A DNA stretch of 64,000 bases from Hyposmocoma kahamanoa (GCF_003589595.1 NW_020654289.1:3751964-3815963); one strand, 5' to 3'. Numbered from the stretch's first letter, positions 30,418 to 42,594 are shown. The notes: generated by a model from the sequence alone, not told the origin. Program-made: numbers and translations.

Positions 30418-32682
30418 TCTTAAGCCCTTTTGAATAGTAAAAATCAGACAATGGGCAAATATCACAGACAGTGTGACATACTTGGGAAGTGGATAATTTT
30501 AATTCCACACACGAACACTGTAGGAACTAAAGCCATGTACGCATCGTAAAACATTGCCAAGTATTTGAGAAATCCGTGGAATTGCAACGAGGGAGGAAAT
30601 ATTTGAAAAGACTACGCCGTGAAAATAAATACTGTTGGAAGGACAAGAAAAACGTCAAACGGGTATGTGAAGTGCGAATGGGCCAGAAGAAAATGTTGCG
30701 TCGAATCAAGTAAAACATTTTTAATGTTCCGAACCGGGAGATGCTTGTAAGGACTATGGAATAATTTATTTTACACTTTGGGGGAGCTCAACTGACTACA
30801 ATGTAACTGGTACTAAAGAATGAAGGAAATGAAAGGGTTCTTGCAAGAGAAGTCTCTAAAATCTTGTTATCAAAAGAGAGCAGAAATAAGGTAATTTAAA
30901 ACATTTTGCATTTATTACGGGAATTTGTGCTCTAGCAAGTATAATTCATTTTTACCGGAAAATTGGATTTAAGCTATGATCATTGATTAATAAACCCAAC
31001 AATATTTTGGGAAGAAAAAATTCAAGATTGACTTCTTAAAAACCATTTTTCTTTTATGTATTTAGGTACTTCAAATAGACAGCACCCCATGTAAATATTG
31101 GATGGATTGTATAAATCGTATGATTTGCTGACGATGAACAAATTGTCCTTGGCCTACTGAAGTTACTATAACCAGTGTCCAAAATTCCTGACATACGCCA
31201 TTCAAGCTATTTCGTTGCAGTGAAGTCGCTTCAGAGGTCGTTTCGTTGGCATAGTTTCAGCCGTGGCGACGCCAGCTCGTGACAGGTACTAGCTGTTGTA
31301 GTAGATTGAAATAATAAAAGAAAAATAGTTCTAAATACGTTACGTTGTGGTTTTCTTTCGAATTTTGGCATCATTTGTCTCCTTTCCACATCGACTGTTT
31401 CTAATATTCTTGCCAAATAGGTGTTCAAAATTGCTGATGAAGGGATGCGAAGTGGCTACTGGAGCAAGAAGTCAGACTTGTAACTTTGTAGGGAGTCAAA
31501 AAAACGCCCCGAGTACAAATTTTCCAAGGTCTGACCTTAATAACTAATGTATAAAATACCATCTTATCAAAGTGAAGATTTCTTTACTGCGCTCCAAGCC
31601 GTGGGACGATAGCTTGGGTAACTTGTGTTTATAAGAGTAGATGTAAAGGTAGATTAGAATAGAAATTACATTATTCATACAAATCTCTTCAGTTTGAAAG
31701 GTATAGAGCAAAATCTTCAAAGCTTTTGCAAAGGTTATATTTAAAAAAATACTACTGGGAAGAATATTCCATTCCCTTTTTCTTTCTTACTAGCTGTTAA
31801 GATTGGGAATAGTTGCATCATTGATGCTTTTTCAAAACGCAATGTCACACGAGTCGATCGTACAAATAGCATTCGAGATTGAACGGTATCAGTTGAAATG
31901 CAGTTTCTGTAAATACATCCTTCTAATTTGCTATCGGGTAAGTTAGCAGCCGCAAAGCTGCAATCAATACTACCCTACTAGCCGCTTTCTATATCTAGGA
32001 TTATCTTAACCACTTTGAATGATCGTGAATGGGTCAAATAGCTTAACTGTGAATCAGGCAGGTAAACCCCTATGAACAATCATATTCCTGGAATTTCTGT
32101 CAATTGTAGCTTAATAGCGTGTGCAGATATTCTGTTTAATAGTGCCTTGCCAAGGCAACATAATATCATGAAAAGTATCTGTATCACCTACGTAATACAG
32201 TTGCTAATACAGTACAACCTTTGCAAACTCAGCCACCCTATTTTAGCTAAGCGGAATTTAAACAACACATTAATTTCAACCTGATACAGGCCGGCGCCAC
32301 TGCGGCCATTCTGAAATCTTGCCAAACACATGGAAAGACCTATATGTCTCATATGTAAAACGAAAGGAGCACAACGTATTGTATATTCTGTAAGGAAGTA
32401 AATGAAAATTAAACAGCATTTGTTTTTGTTAGGTGATGAATGTCATAACGACTAAAAGTAGGATAGTTTGCTTTATCCTTAAACTTTACCTCTACTATCT
32501 TTACCTCTACCTTTATCTGTTTTAATGCCTCAGTCATCTCTCTCTTCTTTAACCTTTTTCCGATTTTTCTATTCTCTTCGATTCGGATAATAACAAGCTC
32601 CCAAAAACCAATATATTACAATGTTCCATAGTCAGATTGATTTCCTTGCATATTTGCCTATTTGATCTCTATGTGACCACTT
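30418..32682. other. No recognisable gene
   Basis: Largest unexplained stretch. A plus-strand frame around 30550-30710 is open and Lys/Arg-rich (KYLKRLRRENKYCWKDKKNV) but matches nothing I know. No inverted ends or SINE boxes seen. Confidence 0.4.
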
Positions 32683-33062
32683 AGTGCGTCGTGAAACTAA
32701 TAATTGCTAGGTAATGAGTGGTTGATGTTTGCTATATTTGTCGAATAGCTGGGCAAATACTTTGTCATAAGGAAGCACTTCACTCGCTACTGGGTGTTTG
32801 TAGTAAATGGAAAAATGTTTAACACGCACACATGGAGCCAATCAAGGAATGACATAAAAAACGCAGAAGTAACTTGCACGACGAGTTAAAGTAATGAACT
32901 TGACCATGGTGTGGTCAATTCACTTACGTATTTACCAATTTGATATAAATATTTGCGACTTATTTAATGTGCGTTAAGAAACAGACAAGCGCTTAGTAGC
33001 GCGTGGTTGGTGTTTGCTGTATTAGTCGAATAGGCAAACATGGCAAATACTTTGTCACACAT
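32683..33062 (+). repeat. Diverged direct repeat, two ~95-bp units
   Basis: 'gtggttgatgtttgctatat' through 'gcaaatactttgtcata' (about 32683-32776) recurs as 'gtggttggtgtttgctgtat' through 'gcaaatactttgtcaca' (about 32965-33062). Offset about 285 bases. The nature of the intervening DNA is unknown. Confidence 0.6.
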
Positions 33063-33637
33063 GGTGATCGTCGTACCATTATTCGCATTCATTGTGGCCA
33101 TTATTTTCGAAATTATAGTTCCAATTATTTTATTTGACGTAAAAATGATAAAACAAACAGTTTGAGTTACGTAACAGAAAGAAGCGGGTTTAATTTTAAC
33201 ATCCTCAACAGTAATTGTTTGCGACAATACGCAAACACAAATAACTATGTGAAGTGTCTCGATTTAACTGAACGACTGTCTCTCAAAATTAGCCCTCTCA
33301 ATTTTAAACAACGAACTTATATTTATTATTTATCCTACGCAATGCAGGGGCGTCCTTGGGGAATCTTGGGGTCACCGCAGTATAGGTATTTTGGGTTTCT
33401 TTACACAATCCCTAGTTTGATGCGGGCCAGGGTTGGTAATTATAAATGGGCCTGTGTTGGCTATGAATATTATATACTTACACGTTCTGTTGTTAAGTTT
33501 TTATAACGATGGCGTGTCAGATTGTTGTACATGGAATGTTTTGGAGAGCAGATTTGGAATCTTAGTTCACGATGATGGAAGACTTCGAAAAACTAAAGCG
33601 ACTCAATAATAAATAACGGTAGTAGTCCAGTGTGACG

Positions 33638-33997
33638 AAATGTGGTGCTATCGTAAAATGCTCCCCATCAGTTGGACGGACAAAGTCACGAATGTCGAGG
33701 TCTTTAAACGTAGGGATAAAAAAGTGGAATTGGTACGCATTGTCAAGCAGCGGAATGTTGCCTGATTGGGTCATGCACTACGACATGACAGATATCGTCT
33801 ATTGCACATTATAATGATGGGCAAAATAGCTGGGAAGCGGAAGGTTGGAAGAAGGAAAATATCATGGCTTCGTAACATCAGGGTGTGGATCAAGACCGTG
33901 AAACAACTGTTTAGGCTAGCTCTGGACAAAGAAAGATATAGAAAACTGACTGCCGACCTTCATTAATGGAGAGGCACATGAAGAAGAAGAAGTAGTC
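33638..33997 (+). mobile_element. Non-LTR element, C-terminal remnant with GAA tail
   Basis: A single frame with one stop reads EMWCYRKMLPISWTDKVTN, then LGHALRHDRY, GKIAGKRKVGRRKISWL and LALDKERYRKL. This is the common C-terminal tail of insect endonuclease-reverse transcriptase elements (W-T-D-x-V-T-N, L-G-H-x-L-R, G-K-R-x-x-G-R-x-x-x-SWL). Ends with (GAA)n at 33978-33992. Confidence 0.8.
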
Positions 33998-34094
33998 CAC
34001 TGGGAAAATAGTTACTTCTAGAGTGCCTGGTCGACGACTCAAATTTATGTAACGGCATGCACAATTAAGTTATACACTTTTTTGTTCTCACAAT

Positions 34095-34391
34095 GATCAC
34101 ATTACTGCTTAGGCTGCTAACAGATTGACAGCATGTTTGCAGTTAATGCGTGAAGTCGTAATCATCTTCATGTAGTCGAGACCTCGCATGCAATCGATCT
34201 CGGCTGCATGAAGTCGGTTTCAACTGCAAGCAGATAAAGCGTTAAGTCGTTATCAACTTCATACAGTCGAGGTCTCGGCTGCGTGAAGTTGATTACGACT
34301 ACTGTTTGCAGCCTAAGCAACAGAAATAGGTAAGGTGGCAGTACATCCTTGGACGAACTCTTGCACAAGCAGCTCTAATGCTACTGTAACA
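34095..34391 (-). mobile_element. Family A fragment split by a mariner-like MITE
   Basis: Left remnant 'cacattactgct' up to 34109; right part from 34316 ('gcaacagaaataggtaaggt' to 'gcagctctaatgctac'). The insertion is at the TA within the family's 'tactgcttggcgg' region. Confidence 0.7.
34112..34313. mobile_element. Tc1/mariner-like MITE (202 bp)
   Basis: Inverted ends ggctgctaacag and ctgtttgcagcc (11 of 12 pairs). TA on both sides (34110-34111, 34314-34315), the Tc1/mariner target. The interior holds repeated motifs (gtcgtaatcatcttcat, gtcgttatcaacttcat and their complements), making most of it self-complementary. Confidence 0.75.
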
Positions 34392-35361
34392 AACTATATT
34401 TACGTCACAATTCACGCTTGCCCATTAATAAATTATACTCGTTATTGAAAAATCGTTTCGTAACCATCCCGACTTCGTGTACCCCTGCTCAATAGGCTTT
34501 CAATAGTTTGGCACATAATATGCAAATTTTTAGAATTTAATTTTTATTACTATTAAATTTAGAGTCTCTTTCTAATTATCAAATTGTCCCCATTAATCAT
34601 TTTTGATAGCATGGCAAAGTTTAATATAAAGCATCCTAACCTAATACCACAAAACAAAGGAAGCTTTGGGACGACTTTGAAAATGTTCGCTGACATTAAG
34701 GGCCGGATTGAACTTGAAAAAGTATGAAGTGACTTCAAACTCATGACGCAATTAATATTTTAAATTAATGCGTAATAAAAATATACTATAAATAATTATT
34801 GTTTTGCAAAACAAAGCCTCTTTTGTGTTAACAGTGCGTGGCTCAAATTTAATACAAGGAATTACTTTAAATTTCCTTTATGTTTTTCCATCCTTTAAGC
34901 TTTAAATAAAAGAACAAAAGTTTCAAGTCTGATGATAACACAACTGTACCAAAGAGACTTCCGAAAGTTCCAAAGATTGTGAAACAAAACACTACACAGA
35001 CAAAATATAAATCGCAAAAAAAGCTCGACGGAGCGAAAGGAAATAAAAAGGCATTTACAACGTAATTACGTCGAAAAGAACTATCGAAAGTGTTCGTCTC
35101 AAGATTTATTTTATCCGGCAAAATCCTATTTTGAGCCGTTTCGGATCGTAGTGGACAAACAACCGCAAAAGCGTTAGTTTTAATTTATGACCGTTTTTGT
35201 AACGCGTGATAAGAACATGGAAAGTACCAAGGTCTCTTCGAAATTGTGGAACGGTTCAACCTTACGATCTTCAATTGCGTTTTAGTGCCACAAATAACCA
35301 TTAGGATCTCTGCAAGATTTATGTATATCTCTCTCGAATTTACTGTGTTGATAGCATAAGA
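34392..35361. other. No recognisable feature
   Basis: AT-rich spacer. Reading frames on the minus strand at 34559 and 34867 are Phe/Leu-rich and unsupported. Confidence 0.4.
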
Positions 35362-35470
35362 CAAGTATGGTAACTACATACAAATATAGCAGCGCGGTTT
35401 ATGTGTTTGTGTGCACGCTCGCTCGCCGTGTACGGCGTACAGACTCATACATTCGCATAATCTCGCGGTG
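35362..35470 (+). repeat. Single arm related to the inverted repeat at 7298-7915
   Basis: 'tatggtaactacatac', 'agcagcgcgg', 'tgtgtgcacg' and 'cattcgcataatct' follow the arm sequence seen twice at 7298-7915. No partner arm nearby. Confidence 0.5.
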
Positions 35471-35885
35471 CTCTCGAGTAGCATAGCGAGGGTCGTCGCA
35501 CGCGTCAGTAAAGTTATGAAGTGTTAAAAATGACATCAAATAGTAAACGTACTTATTGTTGTACATGTGATACTTTGAACAGCAGTGCCTCCAACACAGA
35601 ATTATTTAGCATTACATTTCTGCTCCATAATCGAGATAACAATCCGCGATCCTCGTTTAAAAAGTACTGTACATACATAACTACCGACTGCTCTAAACAA
35701 TGACTATTTCAATTAGCTCAAGAATACTGTGGTGAACACGTCAATTTTTTCAAACTATATTTACAATCTGTAGGTACAACTAAAATGAAAATGACAACAA
35801 CAGATAAAACACAATACAGACTACTACAGAAACAAATTGTTAATTCGTATGAAAACAAAGCGGACATAAGTTAATGTTTACATTA

Positions 35886-36287
35886 CCTTGTAGCACTAGA
35901 GCTCTGTGTGAAACCTCACCAATTTCTACCACCAAGCAGTAATGTAAGCTATACAGCGTTCCGGTTTCGAAGGGTAAGGATGCTGGTGAAGTTACAGACA
36001 CATGAGACTTCCGATATTTGTGATGTAAGGCTCTGAGTGACATTGTGACGGCCTACGTGGTCGAGTGGTTTGCATACCGGTTTTCATGGTGTCGCCATCT
36101 CTGAGGTCCCGGATCTCGGGTCTGGGTGTTTGTGGTGCTATCGTTGTTTCCAATTTCCCTAACACAAGTGCTTTAGCTACTTACTTTGAGATCAGCAACG
36201 TATGAGATGTTGTCTAATATTTATTTATTTACTGTGTCATCTATGGACAAGCGCACGACTTGTTAGTTCCATCACTTAGTCTTATTA
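35886..36287 (+). mobile_element. Family A repeat split by SINE-3
   Basis: Left part 35886-36048 up to 'gagtgacattgtga'; right part 36236-36287 with 'ctatggacaagcgcacgact' to 'ttccatcacttagt'. Landmarks are in the family A order on either side. Confidence 0.7.
36049..36235 (+). mobile_element. SINE-3 (tRNA-derived), nested
   Basis: Box A-like tggtcgagtgg at 36058-36068. The 'gaggtcccgg' before the expected box B is followed by a deletion that removed box B itself. The body ('gggtctgggtgtttgtggtg', 'cacaagtgctttagctactt') ends in TTTATTTATTT, typical of this lepidopteran SINE type (recalled). Confidence 0.65.
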
Positions 36288-36671
36288 CTACCTAGCTACT
36301 TTTGGCACCTAAAAAAGAGACTGTAAAGTAAAATAGAAAAAAATAACGTAGTCTATAAGAAGCTATAGTTTTTTTTTAAATATTGCATAACAAGACAAAA
36401 GGTGTAATTTAAGTTTTACGCCGTGTAACGGACCGTGATTTTCCATATATATGACTTTTGTTTCCGAGATAAGGGGGTAGCAAAGTTTGTGACGTACTTA
36501 ACGAACAAATACCAAATTGGTAAAAGTTCACAATCGTGATAAAGTAAAAACGTCCTAACATCTTGACAATCAGAGTTGAAATTGCCAGCTATCGAGAGAG
36601 ATATTTGTATGGCAAAATGTACTGAGAATTAAAATAAAACATGTAAAGTTGTGATAACAAGTTTACAATAT

Positions 36672-36893
36672 TTTATTTAACTGCCTCTGTGGCCGAACGG
36701 TTACCATTGCCGGACTGCCACGCAGAGGTCCCAGGTTCGATTCCCGGGCCGAGAGAAATATTTGTATGGCCTACATTTATGGCTCTCGTGAGTTTGGGTG
36801 TAATTTGTGTTTGTCTATGTGTGCGTCCATGGCAACCGCGACACAAGGTTTATCCCTAGTGCGGGGCTATGTTGAGTGTGTGCGTTATTACCA
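36672..36893 (+). mobile_element. SINE-2 (tRNA-derived), best copy
   Basis: Box A tggccgaacgg (36690-36700) and box B ggttcgattcc (36733-36743), both near consensus and 33 bases apart end to start. Body and 3' end as in the copies at 28238 and 28703. Confidence 0.85.
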
Positions 36894-37170
36894 TACATTG
36901 TATGGCTTGTCTATATTGTCTTTAGGTCGTCTCTCCCTCGGCTTTCAATCTAGACGCACCTGTACTTGTGTTGTGAAAGTCAGTCGTTCGTCATACAAGT
37001 AATATAGTATAGAAATGTTGTTAATGTGAAAAGATATGCGTGTGTGTGTGTAAGTATACATGTTTGTGTGCGAGTATATATAGAGTGAAATTAAGTAAGG
37101 GCAAATGTATTATCGCCAATTTGATTTTGCATACGTATCGGGTAAACAGGTAAAGAAGCTGCTATATTCT

Positions 37171-37356
37171 AATCTTGTGATAGAACTCGTCCAGGGTAGT
37201 ACTGCCACCTTATCTGCTTCTGCTGCCAAGCAGTAATGTCAGTATTACTGTGTTCCGGTTTTGAAGGTGAATGGCACTGTAACTGTTATGCACAGGTGTG
37301 TAGCTTACCATCAGGGGTACGAATTGTTCGCACCGTCACTTGATATTATAAAAAAT
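37171..37356 (+). mobile_element. Family A repeat, internal deletion
   Basis: 'actcgtccagggtagtactg' to 'gttccggttttgaagg' then directly 'gcactgtaactgttatg' to 'cgtcacttgatattataaaa'. About 100 central bases are missing. A-rich 3' end retained. Confidence 0.75.
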
Positions 37357-37488
37357 AAATCTAGAATGTGATTAAGTCCTTGCAAGTATATCATGTCCCT
37401 TTTACTTTTGCATACGGGTCACGTCAAAAGCTAAAATTAGCTGCTAGGTTCTAGTCAAGCGTAAATTGTAGCGTTGATTCTTTATTTT

Positions 37489-37940
37489 TAACCGATTTTA
37501 AAAAGTAGGAGGTTCTCAATTCGACTGTATGTTTTTTTTGTATGTTACGCGATAACTCCAGTATTTGTGCACCGATTTTCATGATTCTTTTTTATTGGAA
37601 AAAGGGTACCTGCATAGTGGTCCCATGTAATTTTGAAGAAAATCATCCACCTCTAACAGTTGCTGTTCACGCATGAAGATTCATTTTTATAAATAGCGCC
37701 TAAATTTTATTATAAGGAGCAATTATTTTAATAGCTGATTTTGCTATTCTCTAATCCAAGGCGTTTTTCTCTCTCAATATACTTTGAGTAGTGAGAACCG
37801 ATCTTTATTATCTCCTGTGGCAAGTTCAGTATAGTGGCGAACTAGGGGATGAATCCGGGTTCGCGCACTTTCCGGTAACCGATTTTAAAAAATCTTTGCA
37901 AATAGATGTAATTCCACGTACTTTTGAGGTCGGTTTTTTT
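37489..37940 (+). mobile_element. Family B element, full length
   Basis: Ends aaccgattttaaaaagt and cttttgaggtcggttttttt. Interior landmarks: 'ctcaattcgactgtatg', 'gcaccgattttcatgattct', 'gctgttcacgcatgaagatt', 'gagtagtgagaaccga', 'gcactttccggtaaccgatt'. No coding sequence. Confidence 0.85.
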
Positions 37941-38538
37941 AGTACTCTGTACTGAGATTATTAATGTATAATTACAGGTTAGTGGAGTATTTAAAACAAA
38001 ATCATGGTAATAAAGCATGATGTTCAATAAAATAAATTTAATAATTACCATAGTGTTATGAGTTCTACGTAAAGTTTGTCATAACTCATATTATACTGGC
38101 AGTGCATGTACTTATAGATAATTGTGCATAACGGTTTGGCAAAAGACTACACTTGGACAAACTTATCGAGACCAGTGCCAGAAAGGGAGCGGTTTTTTTG
38201 TGTGCTACCTAGCTTGAACCATGAATGGTAAACGGAGTTATGTCGGGAAAAACAGGAAAGAAATAAACAAAAAAGAAATGGTCAGATTACGGGGATATAG
38301 TTCGCGTTACTTGATGATTTTGTTTTTCGCTGTCTATGCCTTTCTATATAACGAATCCAACGTTATATATTAATGGTGTACGGTGAACTGTGTTCTACAT
38401 GCAAATTTTGAAATCATGTTTTTTTATGTAGAGGAATTGCTATTAAACATTTACAAATGTACGGAAGTTAGAAATTAAAGTCGATCTCTTAAAATCAATC
38501 AATTGTGTTGTATTGTCGATGATTTCAAGGGTCAAGCA

Positions 38539-38743
38539 TTTTTTTTAATATTCCAAGTTCCGACACGCCTGTCCATGACAGTAGCAGTGCCACTCTGAGC
38601 TTTAAATCGCAAAGATCTTAGGGTCACTGCCACTGAGCCCGACACCCTGAGACATAAGTTGACAAGTCCCATGTGCCGGAATTTCACCAGCGCCCTTACC
38701 CTTCCAAACTGGAACGCACTAATGCTAACATTATCGCTTGTGC
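38539..38743 (-). mobile_element. Family A repeat, both ends shortened
   Basis: 'cgacacgcctgtccatgaca' through 'gacataagttgacaagtccc' to 'aatgctaacattatcgct'. The 'gacgggacgaacaagtcg' head segment is missing. Confidence 0.75.
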
Positions 38744-38934
38744 TCTAACTTTGATACGAAACCCAGAAAATACGAATATGGCTTGTATACCTAGAAATAA
38801 AATGACCCGTGTGACATTTCGGACCGTTGTCATTTGGAACAAATAACATGAATCGGATGAAATGCGCAAACGCACTTATTAATTAAAGATATGGCTACTA
38901 ACACCCAGAATTTTTTATTTATTTAGTTTTAGTT

Positions 38935-39928
38935 TATATTTATTTAATACTTTCTTTAGAGATTTTCGAAGTGATACATATTTGATATATTAATATCTAC
39001 GTTGTTTATCTTATATACAAAATGTCACTATGATACTTTCGGTGTAACATAGGTTAATATCATGGTATTCAATACACTTAATGTTATTGAATAAATAAAT
39101 TACAATTGTTAAAGCGACATCTCAAGCTGGGTAATAAAAACTTTCATAGATTTCTCACAGATGGCGCTATGCGAAGTGGTTAATAAGCGTCTGAGTCGTG
39201 CCAACATTAGGTTTCTAAAGACCTACTTGAACTCAGTTTTATAATATGGTTGTGTCATTCTTTAGAGCAAATTCTCTAAAATCGCACAAAAATGCCATGT
39301 TTTGGAGTGCAAAAATGATAGCAGCACCAAAATTCTTTTCATATCATCCGTAAGTCTTTAAAATAAAACAGATAATTATCAAATTTCCGCTTCTCGAATT
39401 GATTCAGATGTTAATCGTTCGTCATAGTCCAGCTACTAGCCGCAAGATGGCAGCACGTTAAATAAAATATCAATATAGAATCAAAACGTCGTAACTTGCA
39501 ATAAAGATATTGAACTTTCAACGATACAGCGACTGGGTAAAGTTTAAATTATATTGACACTCCAGAATTTGTTACAACTTTTTAAATTAGAAACTATGAC
39601 CAATCATTATCAAGATTTCGTAGTGTTTATTATTAAATTTGTTCTATTCCCCTATTAAGCCCAGCTTGCGACACTTCTATTGTTTTTTTCTTCCGTGTTC
39701 AAAACCATAAACAAAAAATCTGCAACTTGATTCTGAGCTGTCATTTCGTTAAGATCACGAATTTTGGGACTTAAGATAATTGGGTGACGAGGATGAAATA
39801 AACCAATACATTTTTTATTTTCTTAGCCAATTTATTGCCCTGGGATAGAACCATTGTCGCCGTTATGTCATTACCAAAACGAGAACCTATCAGAATCTAA
39901 CCGTTGGGATCCATAAAGGCAATATAGT
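38935..39928 (+). repeat. Repeat family E, copy 2 (expanded)
   Basis: The ends match 4598-4893 (AT-rich left end; right end 'cctatcagaatctaaccgtt', 'ataaaggcaatatag'). About 700 extra bases are inside, including the THAP-like stretch at 39292. A family B element begins at once after it. Confidence 0.4.
39292..39349 (+). pseudogene. Possible broken THAP-domain start
   Basis: ATG encodes MPCFGV; shifting one base gives CKNDSSTK; shifting back gives SFHIIRK. Together this has the layout of a THAP zinc-finger N-terminus (M-P-x-C...C-K-N...SFH). A perfect donor, GTAAGT, follows at 39350. Two compensating frameshifts imply a dead remnant of a host gene or P-element-type transposon. Confidence 0.25.
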
Positions 39929-39930
39929 TT

Positions 39931-40368
39931 TTAACCGACTTCAAAAAAAGGAAGTTCTCAATTCGACTGTATGTTTTTTGTATGTATGTTACGCGAAAAC
40001 CGTGCACCGACTTTGATCATTCTTTTTTGTTGGAAAGAGGGTACCTCCATAGTGGTTCCATGTAATTTTGAAGAAAATCATCCACCTCTAAAGGTGGCTG
40101 TTCACGCATGAAGATTCATTTTTATAAATAGCGTCTAAATTTTATTATAAGAAGCAATTATTTTAATGGTTGATTTTGCTATTCTCGAATTCAAGGCGTT
40201 TTTATCTCTCAATATACTTTGAGTAGTGAGAACCGATTTTTATTATCTCCCGTGTCAAGTTCCGTATAATGGCGAACTAGGGGATGAATCCGGGTTTGCG
40301 CACTTTCCGGTAACCGATTTCAATAAAACTTGGCAAATAGATGTAATTCCACGTACTTTTGAGGTTCG
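39931..40368 (+). mobile_element. Family B element, near full length
   Basis: aaccgacttcaaaaaaagga to 'ccacgtacttttgaggt', same interior as 37489-37940. The final GTCGGTT is altered to ttcgg. Inserted against the right edge of repeat E. Confidence 0.8.
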
Positions 40369-40487
40369 GATGGTTCGAATTTTTTATTTTGCATTTTGTT
40401 TAATATCAATTTTTTACGATAGAGATGGGTTAAATACAGCTTAGTCGATGTTGAAAGATGTTCTTTGACCGCTATTTAAAATACTAG

Positions 40488-40680
40488 TTTTTTTTTTATA
40501 ATACCAAGTGACGGGACGAACAAGTCGTACGCCTGGTGTTAAGCGACACGTCTGTTCACAACAGTTGCAGTACCACTCGGTGCTTTAAATTACAAAGATC
40601 TGAGGGGCACTACCACTGCGCCTGTCAACTCGAGACATAAGGTGACAAGTCCCATGTGCCTGTAATTTCACCAGCACTGC
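40488..40680 (-). mobile_element. Family A repeat, poly(A)-side two thirds
   Basis: T-run, 'ataccaagtgacgggacgaa', 'tctgaggggcactaccactg', 'ggtgacaagtcccatgtgcc', stopping at 'caccagcactgcag'. Confidence 0.75.
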
Positions 40681-40887
40681 AGCTCACATTGTTTTCAAAA
40701 CGATAAAAGCAAAACAAAAATTATAACCTAGCATTTCTTACAAACGAAACCGCAAATTAGCCATTTATGACTTTACTTGTACAACTGGTAACTGCTAATA
40801 GATAAAAAGTATGCAGACTGAAAAACATTCACTGTAAAATAAATAATTGATGGAATCAATAACAACATTATTAAATTCACTATAGAA

Positions 40888-41044
40888 TCAAAGATCTTAG
40901 AGGTCCCTACCACTACGCCCGTCACCTTGAGACATAAGTTGATAAGTCCCCTGTGGTTTACTCACATTACTGGTTGGCGGCAGAAATAGGTAAGGTGGCA
41001 GTACTACCCTGGACGAACTCTTTCACAAGGAGCTTTAGTGCTAC
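40888..41044 (-). mobile_element. Family A repeat, other part with internal deletion
   Basis: 'aaagatcttagaggtcccta' to 'gacataagttgataagtccc', a gap, then 'ggcggcagaaataggtaagg' to 'ttcacaaggagctttagtgc'. Separate from the copy at 40488, since their shared middle sections overlap. Confidence 0.7.
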
Positions 41045-41623
41045 AAAAAATGGTTTAACAATTACACAACAAGTCTAATGTTTAAATAGGAGAGATAAAA
41101 TTTCACATAATACACATAATTTGTTTAATGGAGTTCATCTTATTGTTATGACGTTCATGTGATAAAAGTAACTCACGTTTGATCATTTTATTATACCAAA
41201 GGTACGGTAATTTAAGGGCTTTTATGTAACGTGATAGATAAAACATCTAAACGCGTAAAGTCTAGATTACATGGTCTTTGTCTAGCAGACTGTAATGGCT
41301 TCGTCACGAAAATGATAACTGCTGTAATTAGGTCATCTGTTTCTACGAACTAATGTGAAAGTAATAATTAGATTATTAAGAAAAATGTACCATACTGAGG
41401 AAAAATTGTGACTTATGACGTGTATACTTATGGTGCCAATTATAACTTCAAATGGTTAACAATATATGTCAAAATTATGTCATGAATGAATGAAATATTT
41501 TTTATTGCACGTAAAATTACAGTGACAACGTGGTGAGAAATGGCCTACATGGAACAGTATGTATTGATGATTTTCCCGATGTAAATATTGCACGTCGGGA
41601 AAATCTGGAAGGATAGGTATTTC

Positions 41624-41806
41624 CGATGATGGCGCTACGACTAAAAAGTCGATGAAAAACCAAATACAAAGACACGACGCAAGCACATAGAAAAATTCGT
41701 GAGGTTCGCTGGTTCGTTCCGTGGCTTAGTTGGTTCCGGCCGGATCGAATGAATTTTTCTGAGTGTTCGATCTTTGTATTAATAATTATAAAAAACTAGT
41801 GGAGTA
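41624..41806 (+). mobile_element. SINE-1 lacking box B
   Basis: Shares 'atggcgctacgactaaaaag', 'aaaaattcgtgaggttcgct' and the tail 'tctgagtgttcgatctttgt' with 60948-61152. From 'cttagttggt' it jumps to 'tccggccggatcg', deleting the box B region. Confidence 0.75.
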
Positions 41807-42594
41807 ATTTCACGAAAAAGAATTGAATATCAATTCAATAACAATGCAAAATACTCTAAACTTACCTTTATTTATCAGTTTTACAGATTTTGAAAATCAT
41901 TACGCTGAATTCAATATTTACGATGTATTTGCTGAAAACCTGCAACTTGTCCTGTTTCTCTTCCTCCAGAAGATGGGGTAAAAGTTCTCGTATTTCTTAT
42001 AAAGGTAATACATAAGTACCTCAGATTCTCAAGGTTTAACAACTATCAAATTTGATTAATTCGCATTTTGAATTTGAAGCATCCTATCGACATATATTTA
42101 AAATCGTTTAAACTAACTTGTCTGTTTCATCGACTGAGAGACTATTTTAGATTATGAATTAAAGCTTCGAGTCCCTCTTGCCCTGTTGTTTCTCATTTCA
42201 AAAGATGTACACAAGAAAAACAAAAAATATTACCTTATTTTTATATATCCTTTTTATTTCTACAAAGTTATCTCCTAAACCATACACGGTTAATGGATAT
42301 TTTGCACATGAGCGCAAAGTTTAAGTGTTTTAACCCAAAGGATATTAAGAGCCAGAAAATTTGTGTGAAACGGCAGTAGGGGTTCTCGCTAAAGAGAGAA
42401 AGAGACAGCAATAGTTGTTTCACTAATGGCTTCTGGCATGTGTTGTAAATAAACGAGAATTGGGATTTTTGTTACTCTTCTTGGGGTGTCATTTGAACGT
42501 GGTGGATTTATTGTTTTTATAATATACAGGGTGTGATAAAATCATGTAACTATATTTTACCTTATGATCGAGAAGTGTCACCAGATCAAACATA

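Noticed and set aside
33162..33506. 114-codon frame
   Set aside because: No family match and no support such as splice sites or conservation cues.
36680..36760. Functional tRNA gene at the SINE-2 head
   Set aside because: Boxes A and B are near perfect, but the same head plus body recurs at 28238 and 28703, so it is a SINE.
42527..42545. Transposon end 'tacagggtgtgataaa'
   Set aside because: A single generic end with no inverted partner within reach.
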